Assembly (NCBI RefSeq): GCF_042242105.1
Contig: NC_092016.1
Span: 6,710,501 to 6,774,500 of the forward strand
Origin: Pempheris klunzingeri
Taxonomy: Eukaryota; Chordata; Actinopteri; Acropomatiformes; Pempheridae
Direction: 5' to 3'
DNA: 64,000 nucleotides
A program made the translations under genes and the position numbers. Shown here piece by piece: positions 36,715 to 49,860 of the stretch. Positions within the stretch are counted from its first letter, which is position 1. Each line of letters opens with the position of its first letter. The notes under the pieces were generated by a model. It did not search any database and had not been told where the DNA came from. It saw nothing but the letters and a program-made list of their open reading frames with translations.

Positions 36715-39700
36715 CCTGAAGAGAGATAATTCATAATTTCATACATTTGGGCTTAACCAGCTAGTCCACAGACAACAGACAGCATTTCTGCTAAAGTCTT
36801 GCACTCGTTTTACATGTTTTTAAGCAAATTCCTGAAATATCAGCAAAAAACATAAAAGGTGAAAGGTAAAAGTTGCGTGTTTCCATCAATTACGTTAATG
36901 CAAATGTTTTCCAAAAGACGGGACAAGATTTATTGAATAGCAGTAATGAAGATATCAGGACATGATGTAGACTTGACGATGTTTACAGGAGAAGAAGAAG
37001 AATCAGGTTGTACAACGTCAAGGAGGATTTTTAAAAACGATCTATTTTTGCCATGTACGTATATTCATGTTATGCCTTTATCCCATCTTCACTTTTTCAA
37101 TATGCCAACTCTTACACCATAGCCAAGCACTGAAACATTTCTACAACATTTCACCACTTTTTAAATGTTTTTCACGTGTGAACTGAAAATGGTGGAAGTA
37201 CTAAGGTCTAAGGCTGCTTTTAAAGATTTGATATACAAATGTAGACACTCTGGGGGTCATGTAGTGTTTCACAATACTGACAGAATAAGCAGCAAACACA
37301 CCAAACCCAAAGCTTTTAATGACAGCGTGAAGTGTTTCAGCCCATCTGCAGAAGTCTCTTCAACTTAATTTGACCTTCTGAATGTCTTTATATTGTTCCT
37401 GTTCAATGAGTTTATGGAAGTTACAGCTGGATGAGCTCAAACTGGTGACTCACAGCTTCTGTCATATGAATAAAAGTCTGTTTTACTGTTCTCTCTGTCT
37501 GTGAGTGTTTAAGTGTTGGAGTCCCAGCACAATGGTAAATCATGAAAGCTTCAGCATTTGCTTTTACATGTGAATTTATGAGCCTATGAGTTTTTCCATG
37601 TTTAAGTCTGTGAATACAGTTGGGATCTATTTGTCATGCTGTTCAACACTATTGTAGATGTTCTGGACTCTGAAGCTTCTGGTGAAACCTCCATTGGCTC
37701 TTTTTTAATTCAAATTCAACTTTTGCAGCAACCTTTTCCCTCCACAGGTTCACTGGTTTCATTGTATCTCCCATGAATTGAAACATTTCATTTTCATCTC
37801 CTGGCCACTGCTGTCTTCAGTGACATTAATATTTAATAGACACCCAAAGGTCAGAGGTCACACAGAGGAAGGCAGTTGACACCCAGGGATTGGAACGAGG
37901 ACTTGAGCTGAACAGACTTCTGCTTTCCTGTCCACATCTCGTCCTCCTCTGACCAGAGCTGAAGCCTCAGGCCATAATTACAGGCTATCCTGCCAAATGT
38001 CTCAGTGTTTGCTGTGTCTCTGCGTCCCATATACAGCTAGATGAAGCAAACATCCAGTCAGAGAGAGAACAGAGAATTCTGTAAGTCATTTCAGTCTGCG
38101 TCACTCAGTTAAAGTCAACAATTTATCACCCAACTGGCCAAATGCTAATATCACATACTCATGGTATAGCACAGATGACAATCTAATTTTCTTGGGGAAT
38201 TATTTGGACTTCCTTAAAAAAGTACTATACTCCTGTGTTAGCAAAGACCCTAAATGTTAATGCATTAGCATGATGCCTGCTGTCATTGTAGGGCTGCAGC
38301 TAATAAATATTTTCATTACAGATTGAACTTCAGACTATTTTCTCAATAATCACTTTCTTAATAATGTGCAGGCTAAAGCATTAACATGGCAGAGCCTAAT
38401 GTCACTAACGTACGAGCTAGCATACGACCGTCTTAAATAAAAGTTATGCTAAAGAGTTAGAGCCCACAGCATTGGCATGAGGCAGAGCTAATTCAAGTGT
38501 ATGTTTACGGCTTCATCTCTCATTTCACAACACATAAACTAACAAGTTAGCATGGAGAGTTTCTTAATCGCAAGTCGTCTACCGTGATTTACCTGATGAG
38601 CCATAATCAATGTGTTTAAAATCCTACATTTACTTTTCAAAAAGGAATTTTTAATGTTCCTTTAAATTTTTGGTGGTGATATTCTTGAGAAGTACTATAA
38701 AGTGTACTCATTTGGTTCTTATAATCTAATGTGACTTGTTTTCTTTCGTATCTGAGTTATGCTGGTTTGGGATCAAAGTCTTTTCCTTTCTCTGTGTTCC
38801 TGCCAGTTTTCCCTGTAGGTTTGGAAATGATTTGACTGCAGCACTTAGTGAAAGCAGATCATTTTTCAAAGCCAACTGTACTGCAGCGTGAACAGTAAAT
38901 GTATGGATGTATGTCTGGATAATGACTCCCAGTTTAAGCTGAAACCACTTCCATCCTAAGCCTGCCAGAGAGCAGAGCAGACATGAGTGGATGATAACAA
39001 TGTTTCTGATTTTTCTCTTTGTTGGTTTTCTGTTTGAGCTTGAAATCTCTTAGCATTACTCTGAGCTCCTGGTTGGGCAATACCAAGGTGTGACTGATGT
39101 CTATCCTGCTTTGCGGTCTGTGGATACCATCATGGTTATGGATAAATATCTCTCTCGTTAGTACACACGGGTTGTTCGCCTCTGTCGAACAGTATAAAAT
39201 TATCTGAATAAGCATTGGAAAGATCTTGAAAAGTGTTTCTGCATGTGAAGTTTCCAATTTACGTGTGCCGTCAATCAAATCTCATAATGTTTGTTGGTGT
39301 TGCGTGATTCAGTTGGCTGTTGTGTGTTGCACCCAACAGGCTGTTTACACCAGATGCGTTTCAGGATAATTTTTCATTTGACCGTCTCATGGATGATCTG
39401 TAAGTGATCTTTACATACATATTTAAAATTCTCAGTCACGGTTCTTTATGTTAAGGTGGTTTGAAGCACCAACATCGTATCAACATAGCAGATAGCTATG
39501 TTGATTCAAATGGAAGCATATCTGTTCCACATGACAAGGATGACAGAAAAAACACAGCTGAAATGTGTCCATTGTAGGCAATCTGTTAAGTGCAGCACAC
39601 ATTTTAGTGCCGAAACGTAATGACTCCATTTCAGTTCATCTATCTGTCCACACCTGCCCTTTCATGAAATGACTTTCATAACCAAAAGTGGGGCTCAACT

Positions 39701-42700
39701 AACGATTATGAGTGTCTGAACTGGGTCGAGCCTTCATGCGCTCTAGTTGATGGTTCGTATCGTGATAAAAGGCGAAGGGAGCAGTCTCAGAATTAACATG
39801 CTGGCTTTCGTGTTTAAAGTTTGGCTCTGTGTCAAAGTGAATTATTTATCTGGAGGAGCTCGGAGCCGTGGGCTGGTCTGGCATCGATTAAGATAAGAGT
39901 TTGTTGATGTCTGTGGTTCTTGTGGAAGAGCTCCACTCATTCAACAAAACCAGAAAGAGGGAGACTGTCTAATTTTCAGTGTCTGTTGGAAAATTGGGGT
40001 GAGTTTGAGCCACAGTTGCCAGTGTCTGAAGTTCAGACCCTCACAGTAGTGTCCCTGAACCAGATGACAGTGCAGGGCAAAGGTTAAGAGGAAGCTTTGA
40101 GGCCGGCATTCGGGCACATTACCTCACACTTCTCTGTAACGCTGCACTGATTGCAGATCACTTCATGACCTCTTATCTTTGTGCTCATGCGAGGACTGAA
40201 AAAAGGAAAGTCAGCTTTTATCTTCGTGTAGTGTTTAATGTGCTGCCATACAACCTCGACAACCTCAGCAGCCTTGAAGGAAGTCATTTCACACAAGTTA
40301 CTCAAGGAATATGAGTAAATTCATGCCCAAATAAAGCATTTTGACCTCAGGAGTAAATGAAGCTGGCAGTTTGATGGACGTGCTTCTATGAGGATGGAAA
40401 GAGGAGAACACTGAGCACATTCAGAGATGCCAGGAAAGGGTGAAGCATGTCCTCAGTTTGATGTTTGGGATTCGAGCCGAAACCATGATGGAGGGCCAAG
40501 GGGCGGGAGCCAGAATAACAAATTCCCTCAGATACGCCATCTGTCGCGTAAATACGCTCCAACTCCGACCGGACATCACCAAGTCATATGACTACTCGCT
40601 CACTCAGATTCTAACTGAGTGAATGATTTAAACACATTGAAGCTATGGACATTTAATGTTGCTCTCTAGTAATAAAAAAAAAAAAACAAACCTTCACCTG
40701 AAAATTCAAGTTGAAGTCTCTGTTAATTGATGTCTAAAGGAACAGAAAGAAAAGCTTTCCTGGAAGGAGGGAACTCAACCTAAAAACTGATGGTATGTTT
40801 TGGAAAATGCTCAGCAGTGTTTAACTTTGCACTTGAACCATTTCAATTTACAGTAAACAATGTTCAGATATACAGCTTGACCTCACTATACAAAGCAGAA
40901 CATAGATCCTTTTCCACTTTAAACTACACACGCCAGTTATACAAGCTGCACCGACAGATAAAAAGATCTAGGGCTGAAACTAATTATATACAAACCATTA
41001 CTTTGCGTTATTGAAATCTATAAATTAATATCCGATCAATTTAATTTCCATTAAGAGTTTAAGGTGACATCTTCAAATTGTCCAACCAACAGTTCCACAA
41101 GAAAAAGATTTAGCAATAGAAGAATACAACTCAGTGAAAAGCAGCAGATCCTCACGCTGGAGACACTCCAACCAGAGAATGGTTGGTGTTTTAATTTTCT
41201 GGCATGTAGGTTATCTATTTCTGCACTGTGAGACAGAATAAGCCAATGGCGAAACTCGTTATCGAGCAAATTACGTTCAAAATAGAATTTTTTTTTAAAA
41301 GATTCACACCAATCAATGCCCATAGCTTAAACCTCACCAAGTAGTTTTGGTGGCTGAACTTAACCAAAGTGGGACTGAAAGGTCATAATAATACAAGAAA
41401 ACTGAAATGTTCACAAAGCATACAAATAAATTACTGTATCTTGCGGTTGGTGTCACAAGAGACTCTAATTAAACCATTCAGCCACCACACCCACATCAAG
41501 TTATGGAGGAATTAACCATTCTTTATACTTCATCTGGGTTTAAATCGCCAAATAGCAGCTGTCTGACTATTTGTACATGGGTGCAGATACGCATGTCTGT
41601 GATATAAGGTGTCAGGACGCCCATGCTCAATCACTGTCTTGATGATCACGAAAACTGATCAATCAATCTTTATTAAAAGCAGCAATTATATCACATTCTT
41701 AGTCTGGATCTGCACATCACAGCACCTGACACGGCAGGCGTGTCTCACACTGGAAGGTCACAAATATCATTAGAATTCATACTCAGGGTGACATGAATAT
41801 TCATATTAAATATCATGGTAGTTTGGCCAGCAGATGATGTGATATCTTGCTCTTGACTCAAGTGCTGGATGGACCAACTGACCAATCCTCTGCTTGCATT
41901 TACATAATGTGGCTGTGTAATGTGACTGTAGCCTGAGTAAAAAGCTGAGTCAGATAACTGCTGCGTATGTGAGCAGCGTGTAACCGTCCAGAAAGAGCCA
42001 GGTCTTCAGCCTAATGACTCTGTATCAAAGGGTTTATGCAGCTGATTCATTCAAGTGTTTTATCAAACAGAGAGGCCCTTCAGCTGAAAATGAAAATCCT
42101 CAAAACTGCACCATAGCTTGTCTCCTCCATCATCAACACTCAGTAACATGACTCTGCATCAGGACTTTCCATGAATCACTCACGAAGCTGGTTGAACCAT
42201 GTTAACCAGAGCAAAAAATGAAGCAGTAACAAATATTCCTGGTGAATGTGGTCATGATTCATGTTCCTCACATGAGAGCCTGAAAACAAAAGCTGGAGAA
42301 CAGGAACCACCAAAGCTGCAATTTTTCCACTCAGCAGAGCCAAAGCTAATCAGAGGGCCTGGTGAACACCAAGCATCCAGAAATCACTCTGCCAGGACGA
42401 AGACGATTGTGAGTTTGGGGTTTGGGGAGGATTTGTCAGATGGAGAAAACAGATGGATGAGGAAGACAGAAAACAAAAACCTAATTGTGATGAAAATAAT
42501 GAACGGGGGACAGAAAAATACTGTTTTCTATCCAGGATCTGACATTTTTCATAGGGAGATTCATTAAGAGCCTCCAGACTGTCAAGACATGCCTGAGTTT
42601 TTCATGTCAGTAGAGCTCTACCCATTCGTAGCAACTTCATGTCAGTTTGTTTGGCTAGTGCTGAGGATGGAAGAGTCATAACGCAAAGTGTCTAACAAGG

Positions 42701-44159
42701 AGGAAGGTGGAGAAACATGTTTTATCTGCAACTAATGCACATTTAGTGTTTTAGTACATTTCAGACGGAAATGCAGTTCTTTTTACTCCACTACGGTATT
42801 TGACAGGTATAGTTAATAACTGATAAAGGGTCTGAGTATTTCTTCTACCATGGACTGATACATTTGATATTGACCACTGATATCAGTGTCAGTGAATGGT
42901 GTAACTGTAATTATTTGATAAGATTTCTTCACAAAATGTTCCTTGTTTTTCTAAATCAATACAACTTCTAACCAGATTTCTCTCAAAAAGCCAAAAGCTG
43001 GGAACCTTATAGTATTTTGTACCATTTTATAATGTTTCTTGTGCGGCTGCAATGTGAAGTTCCCCAAGGGGATCAATTAAGTGCCATTTAAACAACATTC
43101 AAGTAGGACTCCTTACCATGCAACACACCACAACAATATACCAATACGTAAATATGCTATATCATTATAACAACAATACAAGTGCTCCCGGTTATGTCTG
43201 TCACCAGAATTCCTCCACGCAACACCTAAACACAAAGCACCCTCCAGATTAGCTGCCGAGCTTAATGCACAGTCCTGGGATCCTGTCAGCTAATCAAGGC
43301 TCCCAGCTTCATCTTTTGATCTTTAACCCCAGACACTTGAACTCTCTTTCTCTCTGTGGAGGGCAGACTGAAAAACAGCATGCTCCCATAAACAGTGAGA
43401 GACTTTTTATAGCCGGCTGTGATGAACTTTAATCCAGCTGCTCTCGCTGACATTCCTCAAACTGTGACCTCCCGTGTTGTCGGCTTTCCTGACTATTTAC
43501 TATAAGTCGTTATGAGTCAGAGCAACTACTAAATGACTGACACAACCTTAATGGGACCTTTAATGTCTCCAGCTTTTGAGCAATGCCTGTTGGGTAAAAA
43601 CACTACTAGGAGACTTAAAAAATGTGCTGCCGTGCATCTGATTTCTAAATAAGAGAACATTTCTCTACAGCGAGAGTATTGTTACGGGTGAGCCAACATT
43701 CCTGGCATGACGGGGCGGTCTCCCCCTCCTCCTCTCCCATTCCTGCATCACCCAAAACAGACGCTCAAACCATGCTGTAACACCCAGGGTTGCTGCTTCC
43801 CTCAAGGTTTAAAAATACACTTTATTTTCTTCTCTGTGCAGCAAAACAAAGACTGCAGAAAACTCGAACTTGACTTTTCTAAACCTGATTAAAATGTGAG
43901 AAACTTGCTTTCAACAGAAAACTTGGTACCTGAGTTGAACAGCTCACCTGTAGATGCTGCACGCTGACTAATAATTTGGAGGAGGAGTCTCTTCTTCAGG
44001 GTCACTGAAGGGGTCATGGTGGCCCACTGCGGCATACGTCCCAAAGGCTTGCATTCATTCCCTCTGTCGTTCTGAAACACAAGCCAGTTATCCACACTTA
44101 TATACAGCCCTGAGAGAAGAGGAGAGGGAGGAGAAAGCGTCACCACCACAACACAGCGA

Positions 44160-44235
44160 TTAGGGAGGGAGGAAAGGGGGGAGAGGGAGAGAGAGAGAGA
44201 CGTAGAGACACACAGCAAAGAAAGAGAGAGAGTTA
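44160..44235. repeat. GA-rich purine tract
   Basis: A purine-rich run, AGGGAGGGAGGAAAGGGGGG followed by GAGAGAGA tracts, on the plus strand. It lies about 120 bp before a GT microsatellite. Confidence 0.85.
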
Positions 44236-44354
44236 GAGGTTTTAAATCCCTGTGAGTTTGCTGAGCTCCTCTGAGGTCTGATCCTCTCTGGAAGAAAAGT
44301 CTCATCCACTTCAATCAGCATCAGACAGGAAAACAACAACAAATGTCCATGTAC

Positions 44355-44397
<43 letters not shown>
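44355..44397. repeat. (GT)n microsatellite
   Basis: Pure GT repeat of about 43 bp in the gene-free region between hyaluronidases C and D. Confidence 0.95.
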
Positions 44398-44398
<1 letters not shown>

Positions 44399-47130
44399 TC
44401 ACATACCATTACATACCCTTCATGAGTAAACTCCACCTTGTTTTATTTTTAATGTGGATGGAGCAGACGAGGGGGAATTCAGGTCGACTTTAAAACTGAC
44501 ATTTACACTTCATTGTGTTTTCAGTGCAGGGAAACATTTGTCAATGAACAAAGTCCTTAAATGTTTGAAGTTGAACATGTAAGAAAAGAATGAATGTTTA
44601 AAAAGCATCCATGCATTTAAGAGTCAAAGGGACTAATAAAGCCAGTAGTAACATTATAAAGCAAAGTTTTTGTGTATGAGATAATGTGAGTTACACATTC
44701 CTACCTATTTCATATTACTCAATTGGCCTATAGGTGGTGGTATGGTGCCAAGAAATGCATTACTGCGCTAGCAAAAGGCTGGGAAGAAGAAGACTATAAA
44801 TTAGTAAACATGAATATAAACAATGTAGGATTGAAACTCAAAAAATCTGATTTGCAAATGTTTTATGAGGAAGGAGATACTTTCAACATATCTATTCAGC
44901 CTGCGTGATGCCCTCAATGTATTTGGTGAAAAATACCACATGTAAATATAACATATAATATAAAAACCCCACAGGACGTCTTTAATTAGATCTTTAGACC
45001 ATGAAAACTGGTCCTGTAAGCTGTATATTTTTGAAATGTCAAGCATTCAGTGTATATTTTATAACTTTTATGGCCAACAACTTCCTTTTTTTGAAGGAAA
45101 TAAAGGTACATTTCCTGAATTGAGAAAGACATTTTTGAATTTGGAGATGCCATAATTAATAAAAAAAAAAAAAAAAGGTCTGGATTTACAGTTCAGTGAT
45201 GAGAACAAGCAGTGAAGCTTCAGAGTCAGCAATATGCAGAGTCAACCTGAAATGTAGAATACATACTTCATTTCTTGCGGTGTGTAGCCACTAAGTGCAT
45301 TTTTGTACCCATGCTTTCTCTCTAATTTTGCTGAACATTTTGTTGAAAATCTCATACAGAATGGCTCAAACCCAGTTTAACAATGAGAAACCACATAAAC
45401 TCAAAAAGCCCTGAGAAAATCTGTGTAGCTGAGTGAACAGGAAGTAAAATCAGGGTCTAAAAACTCACGACAACACACATCTGTTAATTTTTCTATCAAA
45501 ATGAATATGCAGTAGAGTGTAGTGCTATCTTAATTTGCACTCTCACTCCTTGGTGCAGTGTCACTGCGCTGATTAAATGGCATTACATGTGGACCCGCCA
45601 CTTTAAACCCAGCCCGAGCTGAGATTCCTGTGGTTAACCACACATATTTACAACCATAAGACAAAAGTCACAGTCAACTCAATCTCTGTGAGTCCCTCCG
45701 TTAAATATACACAGGGATTTTCCCTTTTTAACTGTGCGTTTTCAGACTAGAGTAAATATGTCATCCAACTAAACAGCATTTACACTGATTTTCATTTGCA
45801 GGAATAAATGTAACATAGTTTGTAATTTTTTATTGTACATGGTGATTTTACGTTATGAGAAAAACCCAGCTCTGTCTCAGCATCAGTAAACTTTCTGTTA
45901 CTACTCATAATTAAACTATTAACATCTCAGATCATCTATGTTTATTCATTATGAGCGTCACACATCAGAGGGCATGTTTCCACGCTAAGAAGCTTTTAGT
46001 GGGGAGTTGTCTCCTCATTTCTTTCAGTCGAGGGTTTTTTCTCTGAACTCCAGTCTTTCTAAAACCATTTGGTCTTATTTTTGTTAAAGTTCAGAGTGGA
46101 AGAGGCCTTGACTGTATCATCAGGTCTTATAAGACTGTTAAATCTTTAGATAGCAACAGGCAGTCAGATGACAGAGTGAAATGGCGTTACTTGGACTAAT
46201 GCATCTCTGTGGCCAGTGGGCTCATATTTCATGCGTTGCTTGGCTGCTTATTTTCAGAAAACAGGAATTTTATGAGCATAGATCAACATGATAATGTCTT
46301 CATGTAGCACATACTATAAACCACTCACAGTAGTTTGTAGTATGTGTTACATTCTCCTGCCTGCTCCTTCACGATTTTAGACTTTCATTGCCATCTCTGT
46401 ATTTAACATTGGCAATCTATGAATTGTTCAGAAATGGCTTTATCAGAGCCCTCAAGCTCTTGCTGATTTCACAGCCGTGAGCCCTTGTCAATGAGAATAT
46501 TGTTGGATATTCACCGGTTCCTGTATTCAATGTTACACTATGGGTCATTTGCCTTAATGTTGATACTGTTGATAATGTTGATCTCATGTGGTTCCAGTGA
46601 AAAAAGTACAAGACAGTTTACCTAAGTATCTTTTGGCTTTTTCTAAGATTTGACATCAGAAGTTCTGTGTGTATGCATGAGTTTGAGTGTGTTTCCTTTA
46701 AATCACCAGCTACTGTGAGCCAACCTCAGATGTTTCTTCCTTTCTTCTGGATAATCAGTGATCAGTGACTCCCTCAGATCTTCTCTACAAACCCATCAGG
46801 TGCAATTTTCTCTAATTTGCTTCCTTAGCATACCCTCCAATTTTGTCTTTTTAAAACAAAAGCACACACGGTGTTGGCGTCATGGCCAGGCCAGGCAGAA
46901 GGTTGTATCTGAAGCGTAAGATAATGTGACAGCCAATGGGACTCTCCATCAGTTGTGACAGACTGTGGGTGGTAATTACATGCTCTGCATTTCTGCGTAG
47001 GAGGGACATGAGAGAGCAGTTTGTTGAGGGTTACTAGAAATCTCAGGAACATTGTTTGGTGAAGTCATTGCTTTTTCTTTTTTCTGATGCTCAGCAGCAG
47101 CTCAAATACGCTCCTCAATTAAGTGTCACT

Positions 47131-48037
47131 TTGAAAGAGACACATTATGCTCATTTTCAGAATCACATTTGTATTGGAGTGTTCAACTAGAATATGTTTA
47201 CATGTTGTATTGTTCAAAAAACATGCTGATATTTTTTTCAGCCTCTTTCTGAGCACTCCATTGTAGCTCTGGTCCCTTTCTGGGAAAGTTTGCTCTGATT
47301 GGTCAGCTCCTGCAACTTTGAGCAGGCATTGGCTACTAACCTTTGCATCAGCTCTGCCACCTTCAAAGTACGGTCTCTGCTCCGAAGGGGAGCCACATTA
47401 GTCGAGCAACATGCTAATGCCAATTTCAACAGGCTAACCTGCCAAATAAACAGCAAATGTCAGAAAATACGATGAAACTTACAGCCTCTAAGTCTGATAT
47501 TGATCCATCCTTGGGCTTGTACCGTTTACAGCCCTTGGAAGCAGTCAAATAACATTACACACACAGACAATTGTTGTGTTTTGCAGTTGCAATTGACATT
47601 TCCATCACAAGTTTATCCAAAATAAAATAAATCCTCTGGTCTTCACTTCCTGAGAAAGTGGGAGGACATGAAAACTGTTGTGTGGGTTCTTGCAGCCAAC
47701 AACAGAATAACTCGCGTGCTTTGTTCGTACCTTCGACATCTTACTACCAGAGCTAGTGTTAGCCACAAAGCGATGGTGGACAGCGAGGTTGATTCAGGTT
47801 TTCAGTGGGCTGAAGGAGGTCACATGATCAACAGATCCCTGCATGTGACATCACAAGCAGAGCCAAATCTAAACAGAGTGTTTTGACACACACATTTCCT
47901 GAAAGATGGAGCAGCAGAAAAAAAGAGAGAGAAAAATGGTCTTTTCTCACAGTTTGAGGGTCTCTAGACACACTGGAGACACATATTTATGTTAAACACA
48001 TCAAAAAGTGCATTTTGCATAATGTGTCCCCTTTGAA
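47131..48037. mobile_element. MITE-like non-autonomous DNA element
   Basis: The left end reads TTGAAAGAGACACATTATGC and the reverse complement of the right end reads TTCAAAGGGGACACATTATGC, giving short inverted ends about 0.9 kb apart. The interior has only short reading frames and no transposase. Sequences of this type with GGGACACATTATGC ends are common in fish. Target-site duplication not resolved. Confidence 0.65.
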
Positions 48038-48704
48038 CAAAGCTGTGTTTTGTTTTGGAAAATGCATTTTTAACTTTCCCTGAATAATCAACAGCTGTTT
48101 TCTGTTTAAAAAGCCGCAGGAGCCAAAGAGTTCAGGAACTGCAAACGCTCCTCAGCCGTTAAATTAGACTAATGATGAGGAGGCCAATAAAAAAGTTAGT
48201 ATTGACATGCAACAAGACAACAGCAGCAAGAGATTACAGTTTGAATGGCTTTGTTGAATGGCTGTGTGTGATTAATGCAACTTCCAATCCAATATTGGTA
48301 GTGGGTAAAAGGATTCATCAATCACAAAACTGATTAATGAGTAACGGTGATAATGGTAAAAAAAAAAAAAAAAAGCTTAAATCTTATAGATTTTCGCATC
48401 TAAAACGTCCTGATCATCAATAAAGTTTCAAAACTTTTCAAAAATGTCATTACAGTGTTTTCACTTTCCAAAGGCATCTTCACTATCAGGAAGGATTTTA
48501 GATTACCAAAGTAAAAATACAGTTAACAAAATACAAGCACACATGTAGGTACGCACTAATGTACAGACTGTACTTTACTCACTTTGACCTCATACAAATG
48601 TTCAAATAAATGCACACTGACAGGAAAACACACCTACAGACTGATTTCATAATGCCTCTCCCCCATTACATTGTTTGAGTGTGTGTGTGGAGGAAACCAC
48701 ATTC

Positions 48705-48756
48705 CCACAGTGGGTGGAGGGGTGGTGGCGGTGGTGGTGGTGGTGGCGGGGGGTGT
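48705..48756. repeat. (GGT)n-rich tract
   Basis: GGTGGT repeats interspersed with GGC and G runs on the plus strand, about 50 bp. It accounts for the apparent poly-Gly and poly-Pro reading frames on the two strands. Confidence 0.9.
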
Positions 48757-49499
48757 ATTTGGATTCCTCTGGCCTGGCGTTGTGATCCCGACTGCAGATT
48801 TGTTTCCACCACCTCTGTGGATAAAAGGCCCACCCTGAATCTAGACAACCCCTTCACCTCCTCACCCCCGTCCCCGAACACCCACCCACTCACTCGCCCC
48901 GGCACGGAAACTTCAGTGTCCCTGGCTGCGGTGGTCAGAACCTCCTCACGAACATATGGACTGTGTTATGGAAATGTCTGCACTCAGACTGGATGGATCC
49001 CACCGCCTTAACAGCTTCAGCTGTAATGAGGCATCGAGTTGCCCGGGGAGGAAGTGATGGTTCAGGGTCGGTCGGTGTTCAATACATACTGTATAATGTG
49101 GAGGAGAAAATGAACAGGCTTTCCTCTGTAAAACATGCACGGTGCCTGCTCTGGTCGACAGAAATTAAATTTACTCTCAAAAGAACGGAAACTGAAAACT
49201 GATTTGCATGGTTGTTGTGGATGAAGGTCGTCATCCCGTCATCATATTGTCGGTTTGAACTATTGGTCCAGTGTTACCCCCATCTCCTTTAGTTAGTTTG
49301 AAAGACTATGTTTTGCACGTTTTAACCCATATATATCAAATATATATTTATATGATATATTTTATATATATCAAACTCCTGTTGATCACTCCTTAAGTTT
49401 TGCCATCTTGAATGCTTCTTGGATGCATTCACACAAATTCTTTTAAGATCTATCTGATCAACCGCAGACACATATCTCTGGTGTCTCTGGTATTTTTAA

Positions 49500-49860
49500 A
49501 CCTGGGTCCTATTTTTACATATTTTGGGTTTGAAATAACTGGTAAGTATAAAAACCCTTGGAACTGGTCTTCGAATAAATCGCCCCCGTCGGCAGCCAAG
49601 AACAGACAGTTAATGGTCTGTAATGGCTGCTGTGAAATCCCTCTGGCAAATTGGGTGAGATTGGAGTCTGGTGGCTTTGAACTGAGCAATAAAACAATAT
49701 AACAGCTATTTGTGGTTAAACTTGCAGGATCCTCTCTGTTGTTATGTTATGTTGTCAGACTCCTCGAATATCAGTTTGAGCCTGTCACTGGCATAAATAA
49801 GCACTTTTAGTGGATGTTCTTTCATCTGCCGCATTTGCCCCGAGGGCCCAGGGTTAAAAA
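49500..49860. repeat. dispersed repeat, second copy of 560-710 family
   Basis: TTTTTACATATTTTGGGTTTGAAATAACTGGTAA is shared almost exactly with 570-605. Downstream there are weaker matches (GGAACTGGTC, AATGGCTG.TGTAAT, AGCACTTTTAGTGG). Both copies are in the same orientation. An AT-rich TATATATCAAA stretch precedes it at about 49330-49375. Confidence 0.6.

Noticed and set aside
42199-42567. 122-codon plus-strand frame
   Set aside because: No recognisable domain, no acceptable splice context and no conservation data. Length is within chance for 64 kb.
43889-44402. Minus-strand frames rich in Ser/Leu or His/Thr
   Set aside because: They derive from the GA-rich tract and the GT microsatellite; no splice or domain support.
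48666-49011. Reading frames rich in Gly (+) or Pro (-)
   Set aside because: They are produced by the GGT-rich repeat at 48705-48756, and the flanking residues match nothing I know.
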